This document shows positions 11,701 to 22,759 of a DNA stretch of 64,000 nt, piece after piece. The stretch lies in the NCBI GenBank assembly GCA_947044365.1, contig OX345643.1, positions 7,026,001 to 7,090,000 of the forward strand, read 5' to 3'. The DNA is from Petrosia ficiformis (lineage: Eukaryota; Porifera; Demospongiae; Haplosclerida; Petrosiidae). How positions within the stretch are numbered: position 1 is the first letter of the stretch; every line of letters begins with the position of its first letter. The position numbers were made by a program, and so were the translations under genes. The notes under the pieces are model-generated. The model was not told where the DNA came from and did no database searches. It saw nothing but the letters and a program-made list of their open reading frames with translations.

Positions 11701-14150
11701 CTTAGACTACACTGTGACTTGTACTTTTGACTAAACTGTTACTTGTGCCTTACACTGTTAATTGTGCCTTTGACTATACTGTGACAAGTACTTTTTACCA
11801 CACTATGAATTTGGCCTTACACTGTTACTTGTGCCTTTGACAAAACTATGACTTGTGCCTTTGACTATACTGTGACAAGTGCCTTTGACTACACTAAGAC
11901 TTCGGCCTTTGACTACACTGTGACAAGTGCCTTTGACTACACTGTGACTTGTGCCTTACACTGTTAATTGTGCCTTTGACTATACTGTGACAAGTGCCTT
12001 TGACTACACTGTGACTTGTGCCTTACACTGTTAATAGTGCCTTTGACTACACTAGAACTTGGGCCTTTGACTACACTGTGACTTTTACTTTTGACTACAC
12101 TATGACGTGCCTTCGACTATACTGTGACTTGTACCTTAGACTGCTACGTGTGCCTTGGACTGTGACGTGTGCCTGTGACTACACTGTGATTGGTTGTCCT
12201 AGATATGACATTAAACTGTCTCTTCATGTATTTAGAATTTTTTTGGCTTACGTTCCATTTCTTTTAATAACTGACTGCTCTGTAACTTGTGCCTTACACT
12301 GTTAATTGTGCTTTACACTGTTACTTGTGCCTTTGACTATACTGTGACAAGTGCCTTTGACTACACTGTGACTTGTGCCTTACACTGTTAATTGTGCCTT
12401 ACACTGTGACTTGTGCCTTTGACTATACTGTGACTGGTACTTTTAACTAAACTGTTACTTGTGCCTTACACTGTTACTTGTACTTTTTACCACACTATGA
12501 ATTGTGCCTTACACTGTTACTTGTGCCTTTGACAAAACTGTGACTTGTGCCTTTGACTATACTGTGACAAGTGCCTTTGACTACACTAAGACTTGGGCCT
12601 TTGACTATACTATGACTTGTGCCTTACACTGTTAATTGTGCCTTACACTGCTACTTGTGCCTTTGACTATACTGTGACTTGTACTTTTGACTAAACTGTT
12701 ACTTGTGCCTTACACTGTTACTTGTACTTTTACCACACTATGAATTGTGCCTTACACTGTTACTTGTGCCTTTGACAAAACTATGACTTGTGCCTTTGAC
12801 TATACTGTGACAAGTACTTTTTACCACACTATGAATTGTGCCTTACACTGTTACTTGTGCCTTTGACAAAACTATGACTTGTGCCTTTGACTATACTGTG
12901 ACAAGTGCCTTTGACTACACTAAGACTTGTGCCTTGGACTACAATGTGACAAGTGCCTTTGACTACACTGTGAGTTGTGCCTTACACTGTTAATTGTGCC
13001 TTTGACTATTGACGACACTATGACGTGCCTTCGACTATACTGTGACTTGTACCTTAGACTGCTACGTGTGCCTTGGACTGTGACGTGTGCCTGTGACTAC
13101 ACTGTGATTGGTTGTCCTAGATATGACATTAAACTGTCTCTTCATGTATTTAGAATTTTTTTGGCTTACGTTCCATTTCTTTAATAACTGACTGCTCTGT
13201 GACTTGTGACTTGTGCCTTACACTGTTAATTGTGCTTTACACTGTTACTTGTGCCTTTGACTATACTGTGACAAGTGCCTTTGACTACACTGTGACTTGT
13301 GCCTTACACTGTTAATTGTGCCTTACACTGTGACTTGTGCCTTACACTGCTACTTGTGCCTTTGACTATACTGTGACAAGTGCCTTTGACTACACTGTGA
13401 CTTGTGCCTTACACTGTTAATTGTGCCTTACACTGTGACTTGTGCCTTACACTGCTACTTGTGCCTTTGACTATACTGTGACTGGTACTTTTGACTAAAC
13501 TGTTACTTGTGCCTTACACTGTTACTTGTGCCTTTGACAAAACTAGGACTTGTGCCTTTGACTACAGTAGGACTTGTACTTTTGATGACAACTATGACTT
13601 GAGGCTTGGACTGTGCCTTAGACTACACTGTGACTTGTACTTTTGACTAAACTGTTACTTGTGCCTTACACTGTTACTTGTACTTTTGACTACACTGTGA
13701 CTTGTGCCTTACACTGTTACTTGTGCCTTTGACTACACTAGGACTTGTACTTTTGATGACAACTATGACTTGAGGCTTGGACTGTGCCTTAGACTACACT
13801 GTGACTTGTACTTTTGACTAAACTGTTACTTGTGCCTTACACTGTTACTTGTACTTTTTACCACACTATGACTTGTGCCTTACACTGTTACTTGTGCCTT
13901 TGACTACACTATGACGTGCCTTGGACTACACTATGACGTGCCTTGGACTACACTGTGACTTGTGCCTAATACACTGTTACTTGTGCCTTCGACTACACTG
14001 TGCCTTGTACTTTTGATGACACTATGACATGCCTTAGACTACACTGTGACTTGTACTTTTGGCTATACCGTCACTTGTACTTTTGACTATACAGACTGTG
14101 ACTTGCACCTATACCTTTGACAACACTATGGCTTGATGATGTTACTAAAC
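8776..14150. repeat. 19/24-bp minisatellite, left arm (5.4 kb)
   Basis: Two unit types are mixed: ~24 bp (TTTGACTACACTGTGACTTG plus TGCC) and ~19 bp (TTACACTGTTACTTGTGCC). Higher-order blocks are marked by a ~45-bp landmark, TGTCCTAGATATGACATTAA..., at about 8697, 11,011, 12,194, 13,113 and 14,178. The blocks beginning near 10.83 and 12.02 kb are near-identical 1183-bp copies. The short open frames here come from the low-complexity repeat and are not genes. Confidence 0.95.
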
Positions 14151-14548
14151 TGTGCCCTTGAGTAGACTGTGATTGTTTGTCCTAGATATGACATTAAACT
14201 GTCTCTTGTTCATGTGTGATTTTTGCATAGATTGTATTTCCTTTTAATAAGTTTATAATCACTTGTATTAAATTTTATTAAATGTAACATTTTGTTTCAA
14301 TCCACTTGTATGTGTCCTAGATATGAAAATAACTCTTATTCATGTATATGTTTTTTTTTCTGGAATCTTTTGTAATGCTTTTGTAATGCATACTGCTATT
14401 TTATTTTTGGGAATTATTACTTAGTTACATGTATTTATTTACTTTATTTCTGTAACATCTTGTGAAGATCTCCCGGACAAGACAGGAAGACAAGGTATTT
14501 AGTTGTAATGGGTTACTCTTAGATTGCATGACAAACCCTTATACTTGG

Positions 14549-15570
14549 AGTTTAGGGTCATGAGGGCTATGGAATGTGCTTCCGTCTGGTTATGTTTTCG
14601 TCTTAGTCATTGGGGCTATGGAATGTGCCTCTGTCTTGGGGTTGGGTCATGGGGCTATGGAATGTGCTTCAGTCTTAGGGTTGGGTCATGGGGGCTATGG
14701 AATAGTTACATTTTGTAACCTAACCCCTCATGCCAAATTCAACATTCATGACCCTATAGTACCAAAACCCTACCATTGCTTGCTCGTTCCCAAAATCCCG
14801 AAATTTGTAATGAAATCCTAAGGCTAAGGTACGTCAAAATGTTAACTGCTCTACATGCAATTGTCTTCCTGTCTTGTCCAGGAGATCTTCACAAGATGTT
14901 ACAGAAATAGAGTAAATAAATACATGTAACTAAGTAATAATTCCGAAAACAAAAAGAAAATAGCAGTATGCATTACATGTTTCCAGGAAAAACTAAGACA
15001 GAAGCACATTCCATAGCCCCCCCCATGACCCCAAACCCTAACACGGAAACACATTTGTTAGCTATATTACATTTTGTAACCTAACCCTCATGCCAAATTC
15101 AACATTCATGACCCTATAGTACCAAAACCCTACCATTGCTTGGTCGTTCCCAAAATCCCGAAATTTGTAATGAAATCCTAAGGCTAAGGTACGTCAAAAT
15201 GTTAACTGCTCTACATGCAATTGTCTTCCTGTCTTGTCCAGGAGATCTTCACAAGATGTTACAGAAATTGAGTAAATAAATACATGTAACTAAGTAATAA
15301 TTCCCAAAACAAAAATAAAATAGCAGTATGCATTACATGTTTCCAGGAAAAACTAAGACAGAAGCACATTCCATAGCCCCCCCCCATGACCCCAAACCCT
15401 AACACGGAAACACATTTGTTAGCTATATTACATTTTGTAACCTAACCCTCATGCCCCATTCAACATTCATGACCCTATAGTACCAAAACCCTACCATTGA
15501 TTGCTCATTCCCAAAACCCCGAAATTTGTAACCAAATCCTAAGGTACGTTAACTGCTCCACATGCAAGTT
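14549..15570. repeat. Spacer of the giant inverted repeat, with ~360-bp tandem copies
   Basis: A ~360-bp unit starting CATTTTGTAACCTAACC begins at about 14,709, 15,069 and 15,430, the third copy being partial. Each unit contains a copy of the inner right-arm sequence (CTTGTCCAGGAGATCTTCAC...), so the spacer is nested copies of the arm end. The left edge (about 14,560-14,700) carries three short copies of GGGGCTATGGAATGTGC, reverse-complementary to CACATTCCATAGCCCCC in the units. Confidence 0.88.
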
Positions 15571-15929
15571 AAGTATAAGGGTTTGTCATGCAATCTAAGA
15601 GTAACCCATTACAACTAAGTACCTTCCTGTCTTGTCCGGGAGATCTTCACAAGATGTTACAGAAATAAAGTAAATAAATACATGTAACTAAGTAATAATT
15701 CCCAAAAATAAAATAGCAGTATGCATTACAAAAGTTTCCAGAAAAAAAAAACTAAGTACATATACATGAATAAGAGTTTATTGTGATATCTAGGACACAT
15801 ATAAGTGGATTGAAACAAATTGTTGTACTTAATAATTACAAGTGATTATAAACTTATTAAAAGGAAATACAATCTATGCAAAAATCAATACATGAACAAG
15901 AGACAGTTTAATGTCATGTCTAGGACAAA

Positions 15930-16195
15930 TTAAAGTTTACATAATAAAACGATACATAAACACCTTTGCGCAGCACTTTGAATAACATTTATTTACATGT
16001 AAACTGTGATGTGTTGTAGAAGGAAGACTTCAACATTAGATGGATGAGTATTTACTTACAGAGCCCACCCTACAAGGCATTCCAACCCCTAGGCCCCGAA
16101 CCATTAGTTTATCATGCTACATACACTTAGATTATTTAGTTAACATATTTACCTCCTCTCCAGAGATCCTCTCACAAGATAGATAAACGGGTCCT
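15930..16195. other. Right-arm-specific insertion
   Basis: About 270 bp between the TCTAGGACAAA landmark and the minisatellite have no counterpart in the left arm. The stretch is relatively GC-rich (CCCACCCTACAAGGCATTCC...). No reading frame or terminal repeats were seen. It could be an insertion here or a deletion in the left arm. Confidence 0.65.
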
Positions 16196-16199
16196 TTTG

Positions 16200-18655
16200 A
16201 AAAATGACAAAGGACAGTGTAGTAATGTCATCAAGTGATAGTGTAGTCAAAGGCACAAGTCACAGAGTGGTCAAAGGCATAAGGCACAAATTACAGTGTA
16301 GTCAAAGGCCCAAGTCATAGTGTCATCAAAAGTACAAGTCACAGTGTAATCAGGCAAAGGTCACTGTTAAGTCAAAGGCAGAAGTAACGGTGTAGTCAAA
16401 GGCACAAGTCACAGTGTAGTCAAACTGCCAAGTAACAGTGTAAGGCACAAGTCATAGTGTCGTCAAAGGGGTACAAGCCACAGTGTAGTCAAAGGCACAA
16501 TTAACAGTGTAAGGCACAAGTCCTAGTGTAGTCAAAGGCACTTGTCACAGTATAGTCAAAGGCACAAGTAACAGAGTAAGGCACAAGTCACAGTGTAGTC
16601 AAAGTCACAAGTCCTAGTGTAGTCAAAGGCACAAGTAACAGTGTAAGGCACAAGTCACAGTGTAGTCAAAGGCACGTCACAGTGTCGTCAAAAGTAAGTC
16701 ACAGTGTAGTCAAAGGCACAAGTAACAGTGTAAGGCACAATTAACAGTGTAAGGCACAAGTCACAGTGTAGTCCAAGGCACAAGTCACAGTGTAGTCAAA
16801 GGCACAAGTAACAGTGTAAGGCACAAGTCACAGTATAGTCGAAGGCACAAGTCACAGTTTAGTCAAGGCACGTCATAGTGTCGTCAAAAGTAAAACTCAC
16901 AGTGTAGTCAAAGGCACAAGTAACAGTGTAAGGCACAATTAACAGTGTAAGGCACAAGTCCTAGTGTAGTCAAAGGCACTTGTCACAGTATAGTCAAAGG
17001 CACAAGTAACAGAGTAAGGCACAAGTCACAGTGTAGTCAAAGTCACAAGTCCTAGTGTAGTCAAAGGCACAAGTAACAGTGTAAGGCACAAGTCACAGTG
17101 TAGTCAAAGGCACGTCACAGTGTCGTCAAAAGTAAGTCACAGTGTAGTCAAAGGCACAAGTAACAGTGTAAGGCACAATTAACAGTGTAAGGCACAAGTC
17201 ACAGTGTAGTCCAAGGCACAAGTCACAGTGTAGTCAAAGGCACAAGTAACAGTGTAAGGCACAAGTCACAGTATAGTCGAAGGCACAAGTCACAGTTTAG
17301 TCAAGGCACGTCATAGTGTCGTCAAAAGTAAAACTCACAGTGTAGTCAAAGGCACAAGTAACAGTGTAAGGCACAATTAACAGTGTAAGGCACAAGTCCT
17401 AGTGTAGTCAAAGGCACTTGTCACAGTATAGTCAAAGGCACAAGTAACAGAGTAAGGCACAAGTCACAGTGTAGTCAAAGTCACAAGTCCTAGTGTAGTC
17501 AAAGGCACAAGTAACAGTGTAAGGCACAAGTCACAGTGTAGTCAAAGGCACGTCACAGTGTCGTCAAAAGTAAGTCACAGTGTAGTCAAAGGCACAAGTA
17601 ACAGTGTAAGGCACAATTAACAGAGTAAGGCACAAGTCACAGTGTAGTCAAAGTCACAAGTCCTAGTGTAGTCAAAGGCACAAGTAACAGTGTAAGGCAC
17701 AAGTCACAGTGTAGTCAAAGGCACGTCACAGTGTCGTCAAAAGTAAGTCACAGTGTAGTCAAAGGCACAAGTAACAGTGTAAGGCACAATTAACAGTGCA
17801 AGGCACAAGTCACAGTGTAGTCAAAGGCACAAGTAACAGTGTAAGGCACAAGTCACCGTGTAGTCAAAGGCACGTCATAGTGTCGTCAAAAGTAAAAGTC
17901 ACAAGTAACAGAGTAAGGCACAGGTCACAGTGTAAGGCACAAGTCACAGTATAGTCGAAGGCACAAGTCACAGTTTAGTCAAGGCACGTCATAGTGTCGT
18001 CAAAAGTAAAACTCACAGTGTAGTCAAAGGCACAAGTAACAGTGTAAGGCACAATTAACAGTGTAAGGCACAAGTCCTAGTGTAGTCAAAGGCACTTGTC
18101 ACAGTATAGTCAAAGGCACAAGTAACAGAGTAAGGCACAAGTCACAGTGTAGTCCAAGGCACAAGTAACAGTGTAAGGCACAAGTCACAGTGTAGTCAAA
18201 GGCACGTCATAGTGTCGTCAAAAGTAAAAGTCACAGTGTAGTCCAAGGCACAAGTCACAGTGTAGTCAAAGGCACGTCATAGTGTCGTCAAAAGTAAAAG
18301 TCACAGAGTAGTCGAGCAAGTCACAGTGTAAGGCACAAGTCACAGTGTAAGGCACAAGTCACAGTATAGTCGAAGGCACAAGTCACAGTTTAGTCAAGGC
18401 ACGTCATAGTGTCGTCAAAAGTAAAAGTCACAGTATAGTCAAAGGCACAAGTAACAGTGTAAGGCACAATTAACAGTGTAAGGCACAAGTCCTAATGTAG
18501 TCAAAGGCACTTGTCACAGTATAGTCAAAGGCACAAGTAACAGAGTAAGGCACAAGTCACAGTGTAAGGCACAAGTCACAGTATAGTCGAAGGCACAAGT
18601 CACAGTTTGGTCAAAGGCACAAGTCACAGTGTAATGCACAAGTCACATTGTAGTG
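16200..18655. repeat. 19/24-bp minisatellite, right arm (2.5 kb)
   Basis: This is the reverse complement of the left-arm minisatellite (GGCACAAGTCACAGTGTAGT plus CAAA; GGCACAAGTAACAGTGTAA). A higher-order unit of exactly 438 bp is visible: AAGGCACAAGTCCTAG followed by the same order of variants begins at 16,511, 16,949 and 17,387, with rearranged partial copies after that. Confidence 0.95.
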
Positions 18656-19959
18656 AAGTCGGAAATGCAACATAAGCAAAAAATCTAAATACATGAACAA
18701 GAGACAGTTTAACGTCATATCTAGGACAAACAGACAAACATTAAGCATACATACCTTCAATGCAATATGCCTAATTACTTAGATAATTCTATTCTGTGTA
18801 TAACCTTCCCATGGTTAGTAAGTCACAGTTTAGTCAAAGGCACAACAAAGGCTAGTCAGTAACACTGTAGTCAAAGGTTAGTCAGCTACACTGTAGTCAA
18901 GGTCAGTACAGTATCTCAGTACAAGTACACAAGAATATTGAGGGAGGTGTCCTAAATGGTTACCATAGCAACGAAATAAACGTCATGCTAAATAAATATA
19001 TTTACCTTTTCAAAGTGTTCCCTCTTTTCTCTACTCCCAGGAAATTCACTCAGTACTTCACATCACAAGGTAAACAGATTAGTCAAGCTACTCCTCCTCG
19101 CTAGACGCTACAAACACCTTTAGCAGCTCCTCCAACATCAGCCGTTTTTAATACACGAGTCTAAACCTTTTCTCTCTACTCCCAGGAAATTCACACAGTA
19201 CTTCTACATCACAAGGTAAACAGATTAGTCAAGCTATTCCTCCTCGCTAGACGCTACAAACACCTTTAACAGCTCCTCCCACCTTCCTCTCTTCCATGTC
19301 CATGAAATGAAATGAAATTTAAATGGCGGATAAAAATTGGCGGTTTAGTCACATGATTTTGTAATCATCACGTGAGCTTGTTTACAATACAAGTGCACAC
19401 TGCACAAGTGGGCAAGAAATAGAAAACTAACCAATCTCCTAGCATTGACTTCTAATCCCTTTTCATGTAAGTAATTTCTATCAAGGCTTAGATGTGACTG
19501 ACCGCTCTAGAACAGACTATGAAGGATCGCTCAAGAAACGTTTAAAGAAAAGAACTGGCATAGAAAGGCAGTGGAATTGACTTATACTAAGATATGAACA
19601 TACATGAGGCAAGAGAGAACTAAAATGAAGAACATTTACTAACTGAAATGAATAAACCTCAAGATACTGCTGAGAGCATCTAGATATGCTGTTCTTCTCA
19701 CTTATAATACCATCTATCTGCTACTCACAAAATTCACAACTATTTTAACAGTATTGTAATCCCTCGCAAAGTGAAGTAGGTTCTGGAACTATAATTCTGT
19801 TTCCTCAAGACCTCCATTGTTTATACTTAGTTGGTGACGGGACTGTCTTTGGATAGTTTGGGAAAGGTAATCAACTTTAATGTAGAAGCCATGAATTACT
19901 GTGTCAACAAGCTGTTTGAAGGCTTTGAATGATGGTGCATTTGTAACAATTACATTTCT

Positions 19960-20440
19960 GATTGAGCCGAAACTGTTCCTAGTGTTAGATAATGATGTCC
20001 CTAATATGTTTCCAAAGTGCTTTTGATCAATAATAATACGTGATAGAACTGTGAGCGATTTAGTAATCTCTTGAAATTCGAATTTTCACCCTGATCTATA
20101 GCCTTTGTACTGATTTGACATTGCAAAATCAATCATTTGACATTTAGCCGAAACAGTTCCTAGATTAGATAATGATGTCCTTAATAGGTTTCCAAAGTGG
20201 TTTTGATCAATAATATTATGTGTAAGAACCGTGAGCATTTTAATATTCTATGTAAATTTGAATTTTTACCCTGAACTATAGCCTGTGTACTGATTTTTCT
20301 TTGCAAAATGAATCATTTGAGATTGAACCGAAACTGTTCCTAGAGTTAGATAATGATGTCCTTAGTATGTTTGATCAAAACTGTTGTTAAAAGGAACTGT
20401 GAGCATTTTAGTAATCTCTTGAAATTCACTTGGAACCATG
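19960..20440. repeat. 171-bp satellite, about three diverged copies
   Basis: The landmarks GAGCCGAAACTGTTCCTAG, TGATGTCC and GAACCGTGAGCATTTTAATA match the 4.6-7.0 kb variants (the GCCGAAAC subtype) better than the variants at 23-25 kb. It lies directly outside the right end of the giant inverted repeat. Confidence 0.85.
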
Positions 20441-21065
20441 AAGTGTAAACCTGTATAGATACTATAGTTTCAGATTATTCCAGTACCAGGAGAATTTACT
20501 GTCCAGTGATGTTAGTATTGTAAGTATAACTTTTCTTTATTATCTATTTCTTTCAAATGTCCACATCCAAATATATTTCTGTTACTGTTATAAGAATTGT
20601 TATTTTAAGTATATTGGCATAATAATCTTTACTATAATCTCTACAGGGAACATGTTGAAAATTTTCTACTTAATAAGTTGCTATAGTGTGAAATTTAGTC
20701 ATGTTCCAAATTTCTATGGTATATACATGTGGCATATCATTTAATTTGTATCAGCCACAATCTTGGAAATTAATGCTAGCTAGACATCCCATTATGTTAT
20801 TGGTTCATCTAACTGGCATATTAACGGTGATGTTGTAATAAGATCTCTTATGCAATTACATTATAGTTATTATAATAATGAGTATTAAAAATCATTAATA
20901 AAATATGTTTCTTGTTAATCAAATTTATCAATTGTCACACTTTGCACTTCGGCATTTAGTTACCAAGTTTATTAAATAAATCAATGCAAAAAAAAGAAGT
21001 TCCAAAATAGCCTGAGGTCATTTGGAGTCGCTGCCAGATCATTTGATGGGGAGGAACAGTTGCCG
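20440..21065. repeat. Block B, truncated copy 1
   Basis: It runs from the TAGTTTCAGATTATTCCAGTA region to GGGAGGAACAGTTGCCGG and is homologous to about 21,580-22,265 and 25,590-26,282. It then breaks abruptly into the 171-bp satellite, while the other copies continue. No gene is seen. Confidence 0.82.
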
Positions 21066-21560
21066 GTTGACTGGAAAAAAGGTTTTCCTATAACTGTTCC
21101 TACAGTTAGATAGTGATGTCGTTGTTATGATTCTACAGTATTTTTGATCAAAAATGTTGTTTGTAGGAACCATGAGCGTTTTAGTATTCTATTGAAATTC
21201 ACTTTGAACCATGAACTATAGCCTTTGGTACTTAATTTTCGACTAGAAAAAAATATTCCTAATACTGTACCTAGAGTTCCATAATGATGTCCTTATTAGG
21301 ATTCTGCAGTGTTTTTGATCAAAAATGTTACTTATAGGAACCAAGAGCGTTTTAGTATTCTGTTGAAATTCACTTTGAACCATGAACTATAGCCTTTGGT
21401 ACTTAATTTTTGAATGGAAAAAACAATTTCCTAAAACTGTTCCCAGAGTTCCATAATGATGTCCTTATTATGATTCTGCAGTGTTTTTGATCAAAAAGGT
21501 TGCTTGTAGGAACCATGAGCGTTTTAGTATTCTCTTGGAATTCACTTTCAACCATGGAAC
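21065..21560. repeat. 171-bp satellite, about three copies
   Basis: Standard landmarks (TTTTTGATCAAAAATGTTG, GGAACCATGAGCGTTTTAG) at ~171-bp spacing. The first copy begins at the break in block B. Confidence 0.88.
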
Positions 21561-22242
21561 TGTAAACCAGTATGGATTTTTCGATTAGGTACTACTGTTA
21601 CAGATTACTCAAGTACTATGAGAATTTACTGTCCAGTGATGTTAGTATCGTAAGTATAAATAATATTCCTTTTATTTATTATCTATTTCTTTCCAATGTC
21701 CCTCATCCAAGTAAAATTATTATTAATTTTTGTTATTATTATAATTCTGTTTTTTTTACTTGATTGGCATAATAATCTTCGCTATTCTATCTCAAATGTC
21801 TGCAGGTAACATGTTAAAAGTTTCTTCTACTCATTAAGTTACATAATTATAGTTGGTAATTCCAAATTTCAATCGCATCATCTGGTATATAGGTGTGGCA
21901 TACCATTTACAGTCCCGTTAATGCAACTTGGAAGTTCAGCAAGCTAATAGCACAACATTAGACATGCTATTATGTTATTGGTTCATCTAACTGGCATATT
22001 AAAGGTCATGTTGTAATAATATCTCTTATGCAATTACATTATAGTTATTGTCTCTATAATAATGAATATTATAAATTATTAATAAATATGTTTCTTGTTA
22101 ATTAAAACGTGTGCAAAATACAGTAGTGATCAATTGTGCTTTGCACTTTGGCATTTAGATCTAGTTATCAAGTTTATTGAAGAAATCAATGCAAAAAAAG
22201 AAGTACCAAAATAGCCTGAGGTCATTTGGAGTCACTGCCAGA

Positions 22243-22443
22243 TCATTTGATGGGGAGGAACAATTGCGGGTATCCCAGTCCCCCCTCGAAAGAGGGCCGT
22301 ACACGAAGTACGTAACAACTGACCTTGAGATCTAGGATCTCGTCAAACATCACTAACAATGACAGACTCACCCCGGTCCTACCAAAGACAACGAGGTGAA
22401 CAGCCACAGCCCAGCTGACCAGGCTAACACTATCAGGTTGCAT
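22243..22443 (-). CDS. Duplicated 66-codon frame in GC-rich island, copy 1 (doubtful)
   Basis: The product begins MQPDSVSLVSWAVAVHLVVF, a hydrophobic stretch resembling a signal peptide, followed by a second hydrophobic run. A GTGAGT donor-like site lies after codon ~25, so only the first exon might be real. TATAAAA lies on the minus strand only a few bases upstream of the ATG, too close for a normal start site upstream of this codon. The copy at 26,256 differs at two residues. I do not recognise it; it may be a transposon or promoter relic. Confidence 0.2.
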   Translation of the reverse strand: MQPDSVSLVSWAVAVHLVVFGRTGVSLSLLVMFDEILDLKVSCYVLRVRPSFEGGLGYPQLFLPIK

Positions 22444-22447
22444 GTCC

Positions 22448-22456
22448 TTTTATATT
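22448..22456 (-). promoter_or_regulatory. TATA-like box in the GC-rich island, copy 1
   Basis: ATATAAAAG on the minus strand, conserved at about 26,461-26,469 in the second copy. A start ~30 bp downstream would fall inside the 22.24-22.44 kb island. This is inference only. Confidence 0.35.
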
Positions 22457-22759
22457 GCTAGAACTTCTTCACGTGCTACACTTGTGAGTTTAGGCTTTGA
22501 TCTATGAATCTCATTGACTATTATGATATAATTAAGTGGGCGTAACCAGTTATGGCAGTCCACGTGTTGCAGATTGTTGCTGTATCTGGCTCTAAATCAT
22601 GTATTTTAACGATGGTCTAGAGATTCATACTGTTGTGTTAGAGTATCATATTGGGATATCATATGGCCAAAGTAAATCTTTAGTAGTATGTACAGATTGT
22701 GTATATGAGGACAATTCTTGTTGTGTTTATGTTGATCTATTCATTTCTGAAGTTAGTTA

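Larger units (their letters stand above)
7551..14548 (+). repeat. Giant inverted repeat, left arm
   Basis: Starting at GTAATTCATGGCTTCTACAT (7551), this arm is the reverse complement of 15,571-19,899. The outer ~1.2 kb (7551-8775) matches 18,660-19,899 nearly base for base, including an internal ~145-bp direct duplication. The inner ~400 bp (about 14,155-14,548) matches about 15,571-15,930. Between them lies a minisatellite whose length differs strongly between arms. No terminal target-site duplication is obvious and no transposase frame is present. Confidence 0.92.
15571..19899 (-). repeat. Giant inverted repeat, right arm
   Basis: This is the reverse complement of 7551-14,548, ending at ...CCATGAATTAC (19,899). 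It is ~2.7 kb shorter than the left arm because its minisatellite is shorter. It also carries ~270 bp at about 15,930-16,195 that the left arm lacks. Near 19,300 it has GAAATGAAATGAAATTTAAA plus neighbouring bases where the left arm has only a short AT stretch. Confidence 0.92.

Noticed and set aside
10321..13184. Four frames of 66-97 codons rich in DYT/TCAFDY motifs
   Set aside because: Direct translation of the 19/24-bp minisatellite. They are interrupted irregularly and have no gene context.
8776..18655. CRISPR-like alternation of repeat and spacer
   Set aside because: The units are diverged minisatellite variants with no unique spacers and no cas genes, in a eukaryotic chromosome end.
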